Positions 10,117-19,473 of a DNA stretch of 64,000 nt are shown here, piece by piece. Source of the stretch: Pseudoalteromonas shioyasakiensis. Lineage in GTDB: Bacteria; Pseudomonadota; Gammaproteobacteria; Enterobacterales; Alteromonadaceae. The stretch covers positions 496,001-560,000 of the forward strand of contig NZ_JANIGL010000001.1 in assembly GCF_024518675.1 (NCBI RefSeq), given 5' to 3'. The translations under genes and the position numbers were made by a program. The notes beneath the pieces were generated by a model. That model was given only the letters and a program-made list of their open reading frames with translations, was not told where the DNA came from and ran no database searches. Within the stretch, counting starts at the first letter, position 1, and each line of letters starts with the position of its first letter.

Positions 10117-10360
10117 TGTGTGTTTCCCCCTGTCGCGGGTAATTTTGTGATCAAGTTGTTGTTTTTAGTGTAGTAGTAACGATAGAACCGAAACATAAAA
10201 ATTACAAATAGAACGCGTTGAAACGACCATTAATTTACAATTTAATTGACGTTTACGTGATGGTAAGACGTCCTACCAGATAATTTATACACGGAAATTA
10301 ACAATAGGACAAACTGAATTAACAAAAAGATAATATAAATATGTAATTATTTTAAATTTG

Positions 10361-10582
10361 TTAGCTGACTCTCTCAAGCCGAATAAATTGATTTTCTGAT
10401 GTTAGTAATAGCCGAAACCGCCCTCTTACCCCCAAAGAAGAGATAAAAGGACGTAGGTGATGGGCGGCAAAACGAACTGTTTTTCCGCCATCTTCAGTAA
10501 CTTGCACTGAAGTATATTTACCGTCGTAGTAATCCATACATTGTTTATAAGTGAGATTAAGTAAAAAGTAATACTCTTTCAT
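10361..10582 (-). CDS. DUF2835 small protein
   Basis: 73 residues: MKEYYFLLNLTYKQCMDYYD at the start, then a basic C-terminal half with RFAAHHLRPF and RGRFRLL. This is the size and pattern of DUF2835, found in gammaproteobacteria, of unknown function. It starts two bases after the pepN stop, so it is probably co-transcribed with and translationally coupled to pepN. Confidence 0.85.
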   Translation of the reverse strand: MKEYYFLLNLTYKQCMDYYDGKYTSVQVTEDGGKTVRFAAHHLRPFISSLGVRGRFRLLLTSENQFIRLERVS

Positions 10583-10584
10583 GT

Positions 10585-13179
10585 TTATGCTAATGCTTTT
10601 TCGACTTTCTCAAATAAATCATCACTTAAATTATCAAGTTGCGATAAACGCACTAATTGAGCTTTCATTGCCACAGAACGAGTTTCGTCATAACGACGCC
10701 ACGACATAAACGGGGTAAGCATACGTGAGGCATTTTGCGGATTAATTGCATTAAGCTTAATTAGCAAATCCCCTAATAAAGCATATCCAGCTCCATCAAC
10801 TCGATGAAATTGAGCAATATTGAAATGACTAAAGCTTCCGATCAGTGCTCTAACGCGGTTAGGATTTGAAAAATCAAAACAAGGGTGTTCATATAAAGAC
10901 TTAATATGCTCGATAGCACCTTGTTTAGTTTGCATAGCCTGTAAAGCAAACCATTTATCCATCACCAATACATCATGGCGCCATTGACCATCAAATTTAT
11001 TTAACAGTTCATCTGTTAGTGGGTGTTGTGCTTTAACCACAGCACTGAGCGCGGCTAAAACATTGGTCATATTAGTCGATTGCGCCGCACCAGATAACAA
11101 CTCGACGACTTGGTTGTCATCAGTTTTAGCTAAATAGTGCAGGCACTGGCCTTTTAGCGCTCTTACAGCAACCGCTTTAGCACTTAATGAACCGTCATCA
11201 GTTAACTGTTTATAACAGCTAATAAGTGCAGGTTTTAATGCCTGTGCAAGCTGTAACTCAAACTGCTCTGTCACATTTAAAATACTGTCGACCGGTATAA
11301 CATCAAATTCTGCTGCTAAAGTATCAAAGCTCGGTAATTTCAATAGTTCTGCAGTCAGTGCTAAATCACCGTCTAAGTTAGCAAGTAAGGCGATAAACAC
11401 TTCAATTACATGGTTACTTAATTTAACCTCTGTTGATGAATCTATTGCCTGTTTAACAGCCATAACAAACAGTTTTTGTTGGGCATCCCAACGAGAGAAA
11501 TCACTGCGAGCAAAACGCATTATATGTAATAAACTGGCTTCATCGGTGGTTTGTTCAAGAATACAAGGCGCTGAGAAGTCTTCAAGCAATACGGCAACGG
11601 GCTGCTCTGTTATGCCATCGAAATTGAATTCTTGCGTGTGCTCAGTCACATTGAGTACTGAATCAATCTGTTCACCATTAAACGATAGCGGGATACTCTG
11701 ACCCTGCACGTCTAATAACTCAATCGCAAACGGGATATGTAAAGGTGCATTATCTGGGTGATTAACAGGTGCGGTTTGCGTAATTGATAGCGTGAAGGTT
11801 GCAGTGTCTTTATCAAAGTACTGCTGAACACTTAACCTTGGCGTACCGGCTTGGTTATACCACCGCTTAAACTGTGTTAAATCAATACCTGATGCATCAC
11901 TCATTGCTGAAACAAAATCATCACAGGTAACAGCCTGCCCATCGTGGCGTTTAAAATAAAGCGCCATACCCTGTTGAAACTTTTCTTCACCTAATAAGGT
12001 ATGCATCATGCGAATGACTTCTGCGCCTTTATCATACACTGTAACCGTATAAAAGTTATTCATTTCAATAACTTTTTCTGGTCTAATAGGGTGAGACATC
12101 GGGCCTGCGTCTTCACTAAATTGATGGGTACGCATAACTTTAACCGCATCAATTCTATTGAGTGCTCGTGACCCCAGATCACTACTAAATTCTTGGTCAC
12201 GAAAAACCGTTAGCCCTTCTTTTAACGATAACTGGAACCAATCTCGGCAAGTAACACGATTACCTGTCCAGTTATGAAAATACTCATGGCCTACTATGGA
12301 TTCAATCGTGTGATAATCTTTATCTGTAGCGGTTTCTTGATTGGCTAAAACGCATTTAGAGTTAAAAATATTTAGCCCTTTATTTTCCATAGCGCCCATA
12401 TTGAAAAAATCAACGGCAACAATCATATAAATATCAAGATCATATTCAAGGTTAAAACGCTCTTCATCCCATTGCATCGATTTTTTTAATGACGCCATAG
12501 CATGGGGCGTTTTAGCTAAATTACCCTTATCTACAAATAAAGCGAGCTCTACATTTCGGCCATTTTTAGTTACGTATTTATCGCTTAAAACATCAAAGCT
12601 ACCCGCCACTAACGCAAATAAATAACTTGGCTTTTTAAAGGGGTCTTGCCATTTTGCAAAATGGCGTCCATCTGCAAGCAGACCCTCATCAATTTTATTT
12701 CCGTTTGATAATAGGTGCTCAAACTTCTGCTCTGCGATTATTGTCACATCAAAGCTGGCAAGTACATCCGGACGGTCTAAATAATAGGTTATTTTTCTAA
12801 ACCCTTGTGCTTCACACTGCGTACAGTATGCCCCACCCGATAAATACAGCCCTTCTAATGAGGTATTTGTTTCCGGAGACGTACAAGTAACAATACGCAA
12901 TTGGCAATGAGCAGGCAGACTCTTTATCACTAACTGTTCAGATTGTTCACTATAGTCACTGTAATCTTGGCCATCAACTTGCACTGAAATAAGTTGCAAG
13001 TCGATACCATCAAGTATTAAATCAGCATCGTTATCTGTTGTTCTTTGCAGCGTCAATACGGATATAACTTCAGTTTTCAATGGACTTAAATGAAATGTGA
13101 GATCAACATGTTCAATATTAAAGTCAGGGGCTTGATAATCTTTAAGGTATTGCGCTTGAGGTTTATTACTTACAGCCAT
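10585..13179 (-). CDS. pepN: Aminopeptidase N (M1 family)
   Basis: 864 residues, close to the 870 of Escherichia coli PepN. The exopeptidase motif GAMEN is at about 260-264 and the zinc motif HEYFHNWTGNR at about 297, with the third zinc ligand in LKEGLTVFRDQEF. This gluzincin removes N-terminal residues from peptides in the cytosol and is a main broad-specificity aminopeptidase of protein turnover. The start MAVSNKPQAQYLKDYQAPDF aligns with the normal N terminus. DUF2835 follows immediately. Confidence 0.96.
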   Translation of the reverse strand: MAVSNKPQAQYLKDYQAPDFNIEHVDLTFHLSPLKTEVISVLTLQRTTDNDADLILDGIDLQLISVQVDGQDYSDYSEQSEQLVIKSLPAHCQLRIVTCTSPETNTSLEGLYLSGGAYCTQCEAQGFRKITYYLDRPDVLASFDVTIIAEQKFEHLLSNGNKIDEGLLADGRHFAKWQDPFKKPSYLFALVAGSFDVLSDKYVTKNGRNVELALFVDKGNLAKTPHAMASLKKSMQWDEERFNLEYDLDIYMIVAVDFFNMGAMENKGLNIFNSKCVLANQETATDKDYHTIESIVGHEYFHNWTGNRVTCRDWFQLSLKEGLTVFRDQEFSSDLGSRALNRIDAVKVMRTHQFSEDAGPMSHPIRPEKVIEMNNFYTVTVYDKGAEVIRMMHTLLGEEKFQQGMALYFKRHDGQAVTCDDFVSAMSDASGIDLTQFKRWYNQAGTPRLSVQQYFDKDTATFTLSITQTAPVNHPDNAPLHIPFAIELLDVQGQSIPLSFNGEQIDSVLNVTEHTQEFNFDGITEQPVAVLLEDFSAPCILEQTTDEASLLHIMRFARSDFSRWDAQQKLFVMAVKQAIDSSTEVKLSNHVIEVFIALLANLDGDLALTAELLKLPSFDTLAAEFDVIPVDSILNVTEQFELQLAQALKPALISCYKQLTDDGSLSAKAVAVRALKGQCLHYLAKTDDNQVVELLSGAAQSTNMTNVLAALSAVVKAQHPLTDELLNKFDGQWRHDVLVMDKWFALQAMQTKQGAIEHIKSLYEHPCFDFSNPNRVRALIGSFSHFNIAQFHRVDGAGYALLGDLLIKLNAINPQNASRMLTPFMSWRRYDETRSVAMKAQLVRLSQLDNLSDDLFEKVEKALA

Positions 13180-13224
13180 GAGTAAACTCCAATGGGCTCC
13201 CCATACTGAGGAGCACGTATTAAT

Positions 13225-14688
13225 TTAAGCCTGTTGTTTAGGTTTTATTCGTAAAATTTTAATACCTAAATATGCGTAGACAACGGCTAAGAAAGGATTT
13301 ATTAAGTTAAAGAAGGCATAGAATAGATAATCAAATGGATTTACATGTAAAACACTTTGCATGTATGCACCACACGTATTCCAAGGAATTAACGGACTGG
13401 TAATAGTACCGCCATCTTCTAATGTCCGTGATAGGTTTACCGGTTTCAAACCACGCTTTTCATATTCATCTTTATACATACGCCCAGGCACAACAATCGC
13501 GATATACTGATCGGCGGCAATTACATTGGTACCGATACACGTAGCGATTGTAGCAGTGATAAGTGAGCCCGTACTTTTCGCAATTTTAAGAATACTTTTA
13601 ACAAAAATGTCCAGTAAGCCGGTCTTTTCCATAATGGCACCAAACATTAAGGCCGTCATAATTAACCACGTGGTTGTTAACATACCAGCCATACCACCAC
13701 CGCTGAGCAATGAATCCATTTTATCGTCACCAGTGACAACGGTGAAACCGTCAAAAAATGTAGCCCAAATCAGTTTGAAATAACCAATGAGTTGCCCTTG
13801 AGATACATCAATCTGAGTGGCAATTAAGTCTGACTGAAATAACATAGCCCAAATAGCACCAATTACTGCGCCAATAGAAATAGCAGGAAACGCTGGCATT
13901 TTTCTAATTGCCAGTACCAATAAAACAATTAAAGGCACGAGCATTTCAATCCCAATATTAAAATTTTGCTGTAAAATAGCGGTAATTTCGTCAATCCGCC
14001 CAGCTTCATTTGCAGCATTGGCATTAAAACCCATTACAATGAATATGATCAATGCAATTATAAAACTGGGTACTGTTGTCCAAAGCATGTGCTGAATATG
14101 GTCAAATAAATCTGCACCGACAACAGCGGGTGCTAAATTAGTTGTTTCTGATAAAGGACTGAGTTTATCACCAAAGTAAGCTCCTGATATGACCGCACCA
14201 GCAGTAACCACCTGATCTAAACCTAAACCAGTAGCAACACCAAGTAATGCAGTACCTATGGTTGCAGCCGTAGTCCATGAGCTACCAATACTCATTGCAA
14301 CAATGCCACAAATTAGACAGCTTGCGGCATAAAACCAACTTGGATTAATAACTTGTAGGCCATAATAAATTAAAGTGGGCACAGTACCAGAAAGCAACCA
14401 CGTACCAATTAAGGCACCTACCATAAGGAGAATGAGAATAGCCCCCAAGGACAAAGTAATCCCTTCTATCATGGCATCTTCAAGCTTTTTCCAAGTGTAA
14501 CCGTTTTTAAGACCGATCAAAGCTGCTGTAAATGTAGCAAACAAAAGTGCAATTTGGTTAGGACCTGATGAAGAGCTATCACCAAATAAATACACAGCCG
14601 CACCTAATAAACAAATTAACACTGAGATAGGTATCAGCGCGTCCCAAAAGCTTGCTTGCTTAACGGGTTTTTCTTCTATTGGCATCAA
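13225..14688 (-). CDS. nhaC: NhaC-family Na+/H+ antiporter
   Basis: 487 residues of very hydrophobic sequence with about 11-12 membrane helices. The conserved stretch AMSIGSSWTTAATIGTALLG and the later SGAYFGDKLSPLSETTNLAP are characteristic of the NhaC antiporter family, as is TLEDGGTITSPLIPWNTCG near the C-terminal end. It exchanges Na+ for H+ across the inner membrane, which fits a marine organism. Close relatives include antiporters of organic substrates such as malate/lactate (MleN), so the exact substrate is not certain. It is transcribed alone. Confidence 0.88.
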   Translation of the reverse strand: MMPIEEKPVKQASFWDALIPISVLICLLGAAVYLFGDSSSSGPNQIALLFATFTAALIGLKNGYTWKKLEDAMIEGITLSLGAILILLMVGALIGTWLLSGTVPTLIYYGLQVINPSWFYAASCLICGIVAMSIGSSWTTAATIGTALLGVATGLGLDQVVTAGAVISGAYFGDKLSPLSETTNLAPAVVGADLFDHIQHMLWTTVPSFIIALIIFIVMGFNANAANEAGRIDEITAILQQNFNIGIEMLVPLIVLLVLAIRKMPAFPAISIGAVIGAIWAMLFQSDLIATQIDVSQGQLIGYFKLIWATFFDGFTVVTGDDKMDSLLSGGGMAGMLTTTWLIMTALMFGAIMEKTGLLDIFVKSILKIAKSTGSLITATIATCIGTNVIAADQYIAIVVPGRMYKDEYEKRGLKPVNLSRTLEDGGTITSPLIPWNTCGAYMQSVLHVNPFDYLFYAFFNLINPFLAVVYAYLGIKILRIKPKQQA

Positions 14689-14815
14689 AATTGAGACTCC
14701 TACACGTAACTATGTACGCGTTTAATTATTATTCTTTAGCGCTTTAACCATTTATAATATGGTTTTTTATCAGCGTTTAATCGTCGATTATAGCAATTCA
14801 TCTTGCTTTAGGCAG

Positions 14816-14843
14816 CAAAAAAGGCGCTAATGCGCCTTTTTAA
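14816..14843 (-). terminator. Intrinsic terminator of the msrC-proQ-prc operon
   Basis: A 7-bp stem (AAGGCGC, loop TAAT, GCGCCTT; 14821-14838) lies 20 bases after the prc stop and is followed by six T on the minus strand. Confidence 0.88.
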
Positions 14844-14861
14844 AGTTATTATATTTTGCCA

Positions 14862-16895
14862 TTACTTTTTCGCAATACGGCCAAACTTAATATAGTCCTG
14901 CGTTATCAATGCAGCTTCTTCTAAGAACGGATCTAAATCGTCAAGTACTTCAGGTAAATCATCTAAATTTTCAACGGGTTTTTCACCTAATCGTACAAGT
15001 CGCTCATTGGTTCGTGCTAAAGCACGTGCCTCGTTTTCTTCTTTCTCTTTAATGCGTGTTGCTTCGACTAAAGAGATGGTTTTACGATCTTTCTCTTCTT
15101 TGTAGCGAGTGATATCTTCAAACACATAATTAAACTCAGGCTCAGTTTTTATCCGCTCATTGTGTTGCTTGTTAATATAACTAATTGCAGGCTTTAAATT
15201 ATCTACCGAATTATATTTAGCGCGGATAATACTATCCCATGGCAAGGCGTTATCTTCTTGGCTTTCACCCCACTCAGCAGGGTCTATCGCTGATGGAAAT
15301 GAAATATCCGGTATTACACCTTTATGCTGAGTACTGCCACCGTTAATACGATAAAATTTAGCAATGGTATACTGTACGCTTCCTAATGGATTGTCATACA
15401 AATCATACGCTCTGCCCAACCCTTTATGCTGTTGTACGGTACCTTTGCCAAATGTCTGTTCACCAATCACTATGGCACGGCCATAATCTTGCATCGCAGC
15501 GGCAAATATTTCTGATGCTGATGCGCTGTAGCGGTCAACTAAAACGGTCAATGGGCCATCATAGAATGTAACGCCGTCTCTGTCTTTTTGCTCTTCAATA
15601 CGGTTATTTAAAGTATGGATCTGCACCACAGGGCCTTGATCAAAAAACAAACCAGACAACTGAGTCGCTTCATATAAAGAGCCACCACCATTTTGACGCA
15701 AATCGATAATAATCCCATCTACTTTGGCTTCTTTAAGCTTAGCGAGTTCAACTTTCACATCCTTCGACAGGTTGTTGTAAAAGCCTGGTATTTCTATGAC
15801 ACCAATTTTACTGGTTAAATCTGAATACTGCGCTTCGAAAACCTCTGATTTTGCAGCTCTGTCTTCTAAACGAATTTTATCGCGGGTGATCTCAACCACT
15901 TTCGGGGTACCATGGGCATCTGCGCCCTTTAGGTATTGTAGACGCACCTTAGTGCCTTTCGGACCTTTAATTAAGTCAACTACATCATCTAAACGCCAAC
16001 CTATGATATCAACAAATTCCTCACCATCTTGTGCAACACCGATAATACGGTCATCGGCTTTGATTTGTTCAGATTTATCAGCGGGACCACCTGGAACAAG
16101 ACTTCGAATAACCGTGTAATCTTCATCGTAGCTTAGCACCGCACCAATGCCTTCTAATTCAAGATCCATATCCATCTTGAATTGCTCAGCTCGGCGCGGA
16201 GAAAGGTAAGATGTATGCGCTTCAATGCTTCTTGCAAATGAATTCATCACAATTTGGAATGCATCTTCACTATTAGTTTGCACTAAACGCTTTTGCGCAT
16301 TGTGGTAGCGTTTGGTAAGCACTTCTTTGATGCCTTCCCAATCTTTACCCGTCATTTTTAAACGTAGCGCGTCATACTTAACGCGTTCACGCCAAAGCTC
16401 ATCAAGTTCTGCTTGGGTTTTCGCCCAATCAGCCTCTTCACGATCAAAAAAGTACTCGTCGTCTTTGTCAAATGTCATTTCGTTTTCAAGCAAGCTAAGT
16501 GAGTAATCATAGCGCTCAAAACGACGTTTCATACTTAAATTAAAAATATCAAACGTAAAATCTAATTTGCCTGTGGTTAAGGCATTATCAAATTGGTTGC
16601 GGTATTGTTCAAAAGAAGCAATATCCGCAGCCAAAAAGACACTTTTATTAAAATCAAGGGATTCGATATAACGATCAAACACTTTACTAGAAAGCGCATC
16701 ATTAAAACGAATTGGTTTATAGTGTGCACGAGTAAATAAGTTTGTCACCCGTTTGCTAGCCGTACTGTGTTGACTTTCTTGCTTGAGAACAGGCAAGTCT
16801 TTTTCTGTCAAATTATCAGCAACTTCATTTGACGCAAATAATGAACCCGTAAACAGGGCCGCGACTAACGGAATGAGCGTAAACTTCTGACTCAT
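14862..16895 (-). CDS. prc: Tail-specific (C-terminal processing) periplasmic protease
   Basis: 677 residues. The ATG at 16895 follows AAGGAGTTGTGT, a good ribosome-binding site, and is preferred over a TTG two codons upstream. A signal peptide covers residues 1-22. There is a PDZ domain at roughly 235-325 (DLELEGIGAVLSYDEDY..., GPADKSEQIKADDRIIGVAQ) and an S41 protease domain with the catalytic serine in YSASASEIFAAAM (about 460) and lysine in FGKGTVQQ (about 482). Prc/Tsp degrades periplasmic proteins with nonpolar C termini and SsrA-tagged proteins and trims some lipoproteins and cell-wall enzymes. It is the last gene of the msrC-ORF-proQ-prc operon, as in Escherichia coli yebR-proQ-prc. 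Confidence 0.96.
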   Translation of the reverse strand: MSQKFTLIPLVAALFTGSLFASNEVADNLTEKDLPVLKQESQHSTASKRVTNLFTRAHYKPIRFNDALSSKVFDRYIESLDFNKSVFLAADIASFEQYRNQFDNALTTGKLDFTFDIFNLSMKRRFERYDYSLSLLENEMTFDKDDEYFFDREEADWAKTQAELDELWRERVKYDALRLKMTGKDWEGIKEVLTKRYHNAQKRLVQTNSEDAFQIVMNSFARSIEAHTSYLSPRRAEQFKMDMDLELEGIGAVLSYDEDYTVIRSLVPGGPADKSEQIKADDRIIGVAQDGEEFVDIIGWRLDDVVDLIKGPKGTKVRLQYLKGADAHGTPKVVEITRDKIRLEDRAAKSEVFEAQYSDLTSKIGVIEIPGFYNNLSKDVKVELAKLKEAKVDGIIIDLRQNGGGSLYEATQLSGLFFDQGPVVQIHTLNNRIEEQKDRDGVTFYDGPLTVLVDRYSASASEIFAAAMQDYGRAIVIGEQTFGKGTVQQHKGLGRAYDLYDNPLGSVQYTIAKFYRINGGSTQHKGVIPDISFPSAIDPAEWGESQEDNALPWDSIIRAKYNSVDNLKPAISYINKQHNERIKTEPEFNYVFEDITRYKEEKDRKTISLVEATRIKEKEENEARALARTNERLVRLGEKPVENLDDLPEVLDDLDPFLEEAALITQDYIKFGRIAKK

Positions 16896-16922
16896 ACACA
16901 ACTCCTTAATTTTATATACAGC

Positions 16923-17573
16923 TTAAATGATATACAGGCTGTCTGCTTTTGTTTTAACTTGCATACCCGTTACTAATTCTACATGAACATCATCTTTGTT
17001 CACTTCAGTAATTGTGGCATTAACAAGGGCTTGGCCAAGTTTAACTTTAACTTTGTTATTAACCTTGACCTCACTCGCTGGTAAAGGTTCAATTTTACCT
17101 GAGCGTTTTGCCGGTGCAGCTTTTGCAGGGGCATTATTAACCTTAGCGTTTTTATCACCATTTTTGGCAAAGTGGCCTGGTTTCTTTTTGTAAGATTTTG
17201 TGTCTGAATCATTACGAGGGCGTTGTGGCTTTTTGCGTTTAGCCATCTTCGCACGGCTTTCTTCAAGCGCTTTTTGAGCATGGTCAATATGCTCTTGCTC
17301 TACTTTTTCGCCTTGATTACCGTCAAGATCAATACGGAATTCAGATTTTGTTACTGCTTCAAGGTAACGCCAGTTAGAAGTATACTTTCTAAGCGCTTGA
17401 CGAACTTGAGTTTTACTTACTTTTTCTGACCCTTCAATACGCTCAGCGATATCTTTAAAGATACCCACTTTCAGCGGCTTGATACCGTCTTTTTGTTTAA
17501 AACATTGTGGAAATTCTTGATATAAGAATTCCAATACTTCATTAATATCTTTTAGCTTGTTTGTGGTTTCCAT
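16923..17573 (-). CDS. proQ: RNA chaperone ProQ
   Basis: 216 residues: N-terminal FinO/ProQ domain (about 5-115, with EVLEFLYQEFPQCF and LRKYTSNWRYLEAV), a long Lys/Arg/Pro/Ala-rich linker (about 115-165), and a C-terminal Tudor-like beta domain (KVNNKVKVKLGQALVNATI to the end). ProQ binds structured small RNAs and mRNA 3' ends and works as a global RNA chaperone. It lies 27 bases upstream of prc in the same operon, as in enterobacteria. Confidence 0.96.
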   Translation of the reverse strand: METTNKLKDINEVLEFLYQEFPQCFKQKDGIKPLKVGIFKDIAERIEGSEKVSKTQVRQALRKYTSNWRYLEAVTKSEFRIDLDGNQGEKVEQEHIDHAQKALEESRAKMAKRKKPQRPRNDSDTKSYKKKPGHFAKNGDKNAKVNNAPAKAAPAKRSGKIEPLPASEVKVNNKVKVKLGQALVNATITEVNKDDVHVELVTGMQVKTKADSLYII

Positions 17574-17587
17574 CTTAGAACCTTTTA

Positions 17588-17866
17588 TTACATCTTCTCA
17601 TCGATTGATGAATCGACATAGTGTGTTACCCAGTCGGTCAACTCTTCGAACTCAGCCTCTACAAGCGCCATATCGCCACGAAGGTGTTCCCAAATACCAT
17701 TAATAATTTCGTCGATCAATTCACATTCAAGGTCATCTGGTAGACGCTCCCAAGCAATGTGAATTAAATCGTTTAGCGTTTCAGCTACGTGTTCTTCATC
17801 CCCTTCCCAATCACCAACATCGGTGATGGCAAACAGATAATCCTGTACATTTAGCAAGTCTTTCAT
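17588..17866 (-). CDS. Small acidic protein of unknown function in the proQ operon
   Basis: 92 residues, very acidic (many D and E), predicted mostly helical: starts MKDLLNVQDYLFAITDVGDW, then ETLNDLIHIAWERLPDDLE. There is no signal peptide or membrane helix, and I do not recognise a characterised domain. Its ATG overlaps the msrC stop in an ATGA tetranucleotide, and proQ starts 14 bases after its stop, so it is translated from the same mRNA. The tight fit between an oxidised-methionine repair enzyme and an RNA chaperone suggests a real gene. Confidence 0.82.
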   Translation of the reverse strand: MKDLLNVQDYLFAITDVGDWEGDEEHVAETLNDLIHIAWERLPDDLECELIDEIINGIWEHLRGDMALVEAEFEELTDWVTHYVDSSIDEKM

Positions 17867-18324
17867 GCTAAAGCTGCCTCAAAACAGGCGACTAAAGCTT
17901 CTAAACCTTGCTTATCTTCAGCATCAAACCGAGCGATACTCGGACTGTCGATATCTAAAACAGCGTAAACTTCACCATTTTTATGGATCGGTATTACTAT
18001 TTCAGAATTGGACGCAGCATCACAGGCTATATGGCCTGAAAATGCGTGTACATCTTCAACGAGTTGAGTTTTTGCAGTTGCAGCGGCAGTTCCACATACC
18101 CCTTTCCCTACTGGGATGCGAATACACGCAGGGTTACCTTGGAACGGACCTAATACTAATTCTGATGGGGAATCCATTAAATAAAAGCCCGCCCAATTTA
18201 CATCGTCTAATGATGTAAACAACAGTGCGCTTATATTTGCCATATTGGCAATAATGTTAGTCTCACCAGCAATTAGCGACTCAGTTTGTTTAACTAATGA
18301 CTGGTAAAATTCTTGCTTTTGCAT
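17863..18324 (-). CDS. msrC: Free methionine-(R)-sulfoxide reductase, GAF fold
   Basis: 153 residues, a single GAF domain. The family cysteines are visible in ACIRIPVGKGVCGTAA (two cysteines) and GHIACDAASNSEIV; the latter segment is highly conserved. The enzyme (MsrC/YebR) reduces free L-methionine-R-sulfoxide, with thioredoxin recycling its disulfide. It is the first gene of the operon and overlaps the next ORF by four bases. The order yebR-proQ-prc is the same as in Escherichia coli. Confidence 0.93.
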   Translation of the reverse strand: MQKQEFYQSLVKQTESLIAGETNIIANMANISALLFTSLDDVNWAGFYLMDSPSELVLGPFQGNPACIRIPVGKGVCGTAAATAKTQLVEDVHAFSGHIACDAASNSEIVIPIHKNGEVYAVLDIDSPSIARFDAEDKQGLEALVACFEAALA

Positions 18325-18458
18325 ACCAAACTACTTCTTATCAAACATACAGTAGCTAAAGGTACTCTTTGTGGCCAATAATTGAAACCTTTTCAGGGCA
18401 AAAAAAAACAATTTACCCTAAATTTCAGTATGCTTGGTTAATAATTCCTCGATTGCAG

Positions 18459-18845
18459 TCACTGTTGTTTTAAAGCGCCTTTTCTTAAACCATATAAAAA
18501 CAAACCAGCTGCAACAGCCGACATAGATGTATTAACTAAAAACACCATCCCTTCAGTGGCACTGAGTAAGTAACTAAAAATTGCCCCACCGAGTAATCCG
18601 AGCGTTAATACGCCTGAATAATTGACTTTGGCATATTTAAACATCAACAAATACCCAGGAACGACAAAGGCTGCCATTGTTAACCCCACTATATGGGCAT
18701 TGGCAATAGCACTCATTAGTAAGTTAAAAAAGATAGTAAACGCATCGCCATTTAAAGTGGCGGCATAATAGGCACCTAATAAACTACCTATAATAATTGG
18801 AGAAAGTAGCGATAATGCAACGCTCTTTGCAAGTTTGTGTTTCAT
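18459..18845 (-). CDS. Small four-helix inner-membrane protein, unknown
   Basis: 128 residues with four hydrophobic segments at about 8-30, 37-68, 77-95 and 98-120, and a basic end (YGLRKGALKQQ). No domain is recognised. It stands alone between msrC and the tRNA genes. Codon use looks like its neighbours, so it is probably real and native. Confidence 0.68.
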   Translation of the reverse strand: MKHKLAKSVALSLLSPIIIGSLLGAYYAATLNGDAFTIFFNLLMSAIANAHIVGLTMAAFVVPGYLLMFKYAKVNYSGVLTLGLLGGAIFSYLLSATEGMVFLVNTSMSAVAAGLFLYGLRKGALKQQ

Positions 18846-18953
18846 TAAGCGTCCTAGAACAAGAAAGTATATGTATTAATCATGCATCATGTTTTATCAG
18901 TTCGAAACACAGACTATGGTCGTAATAATATTACGGGACAGAAAATCGAGGCA

Positions 18954-18980
18954 TAAAAAAACCCGCACATAGCGGGTTTT
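18954..18980 (-). terminator. Intrinsic terminator of the tRNA-Ser genes
   Basis: AAAACCCGC, loop TATGT, GCGGGTTTTTTT on the minus strand, immediately downstream of the second tRNA-Ser copy. Confidence 0.9.
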
Positions 18981-18986
18981 AATATA

Positions 18987-19077
18987 TGGTGGAGAGATAG
19001 GGATTTGAACCCTAGAGGGGCTACAAACCCCTGCCGGTTTTCAAGACCGGTGCATTCGGCCACTCTGCCATCTCTCC
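18987..19077 (-). tRNA. tRNA-Ser (anticodon UGA), distal copy
   Basis: 91 bases with an encoded CCA end. The acceptor stem is GGAGAGA/TCTCTCC, the anticodon stem-loop is CCGGT-CTTGAAA-ACCGG with anticodon TGA, and there is the long variable arm (GCAGGGGTTTGTAGCCCCT) expected of class II serine tRNA. It reads UCA codons. It differs from the upstream copy by one base in the D-loop region. Confidence 0.95.
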
Positions 19078-19130
19078 GAAACTGCTATAAGTCACGAGTA
19101 AGAGTGTACTCATAACTATTTTAAATTAGG

Positions 19131-19221
19131 TGGTGGAGAGATAGGGATTTGAACCCTAGAGGGGCTACAAACCCCTGCCGGTTTTCAAGACCGGTGCATT
19201 CGACCACTCTGCCATCTCTCC
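19131..19221 (-). tRNA. tRNA-Ser (anticodon UGA), proximal copy
   Basis: 91 bases with an encoded CCA end, identical to the distal copy except for one D-arm position (GGTC instead of GGCC). It has the same TGA anticodon and long variable arm. The two copies are 53 bases apart on one transcript ending at the terminator near 18954. In Escherichia coli the single tRNA-Ser(UGA) gene serT also lies near yccA and tusE. Confidence 0.95.
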
Positions 19222-19473
19222 GACGGCGTGCATAATAGATAAAGCCGTGCCCTTTGTGAAGCTTTTTTTGTAAAAAACTTTTTAAGTGCTTAAAAAACAA
19301 TTGATTTGCATATTCTTCGTGCAGTAGTGCTGGATAATCATACAAAAAGGAACTTTTATATTTATTTCATGGTCTATTGAACTACAAACATTTGCCCAAA
19401 TATATAAGTCTTGATAATCTAACTCTAGTTAATTATCGGAACTACAACAAGTTTCACTTAAAGGAGCTCTACA

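Noticed and set aside
17000-17287. 95-residue frame inside proQ
   Set aside because: Basic, repetitive shadow of the Lys-rich ProQ linker in another frame.
19121-19345. 74-residue minus-strand frame over the tRNA gene
   Set aside because: Most of it is tRNA-Ser sequence; the rest is low complexity and unsupported.
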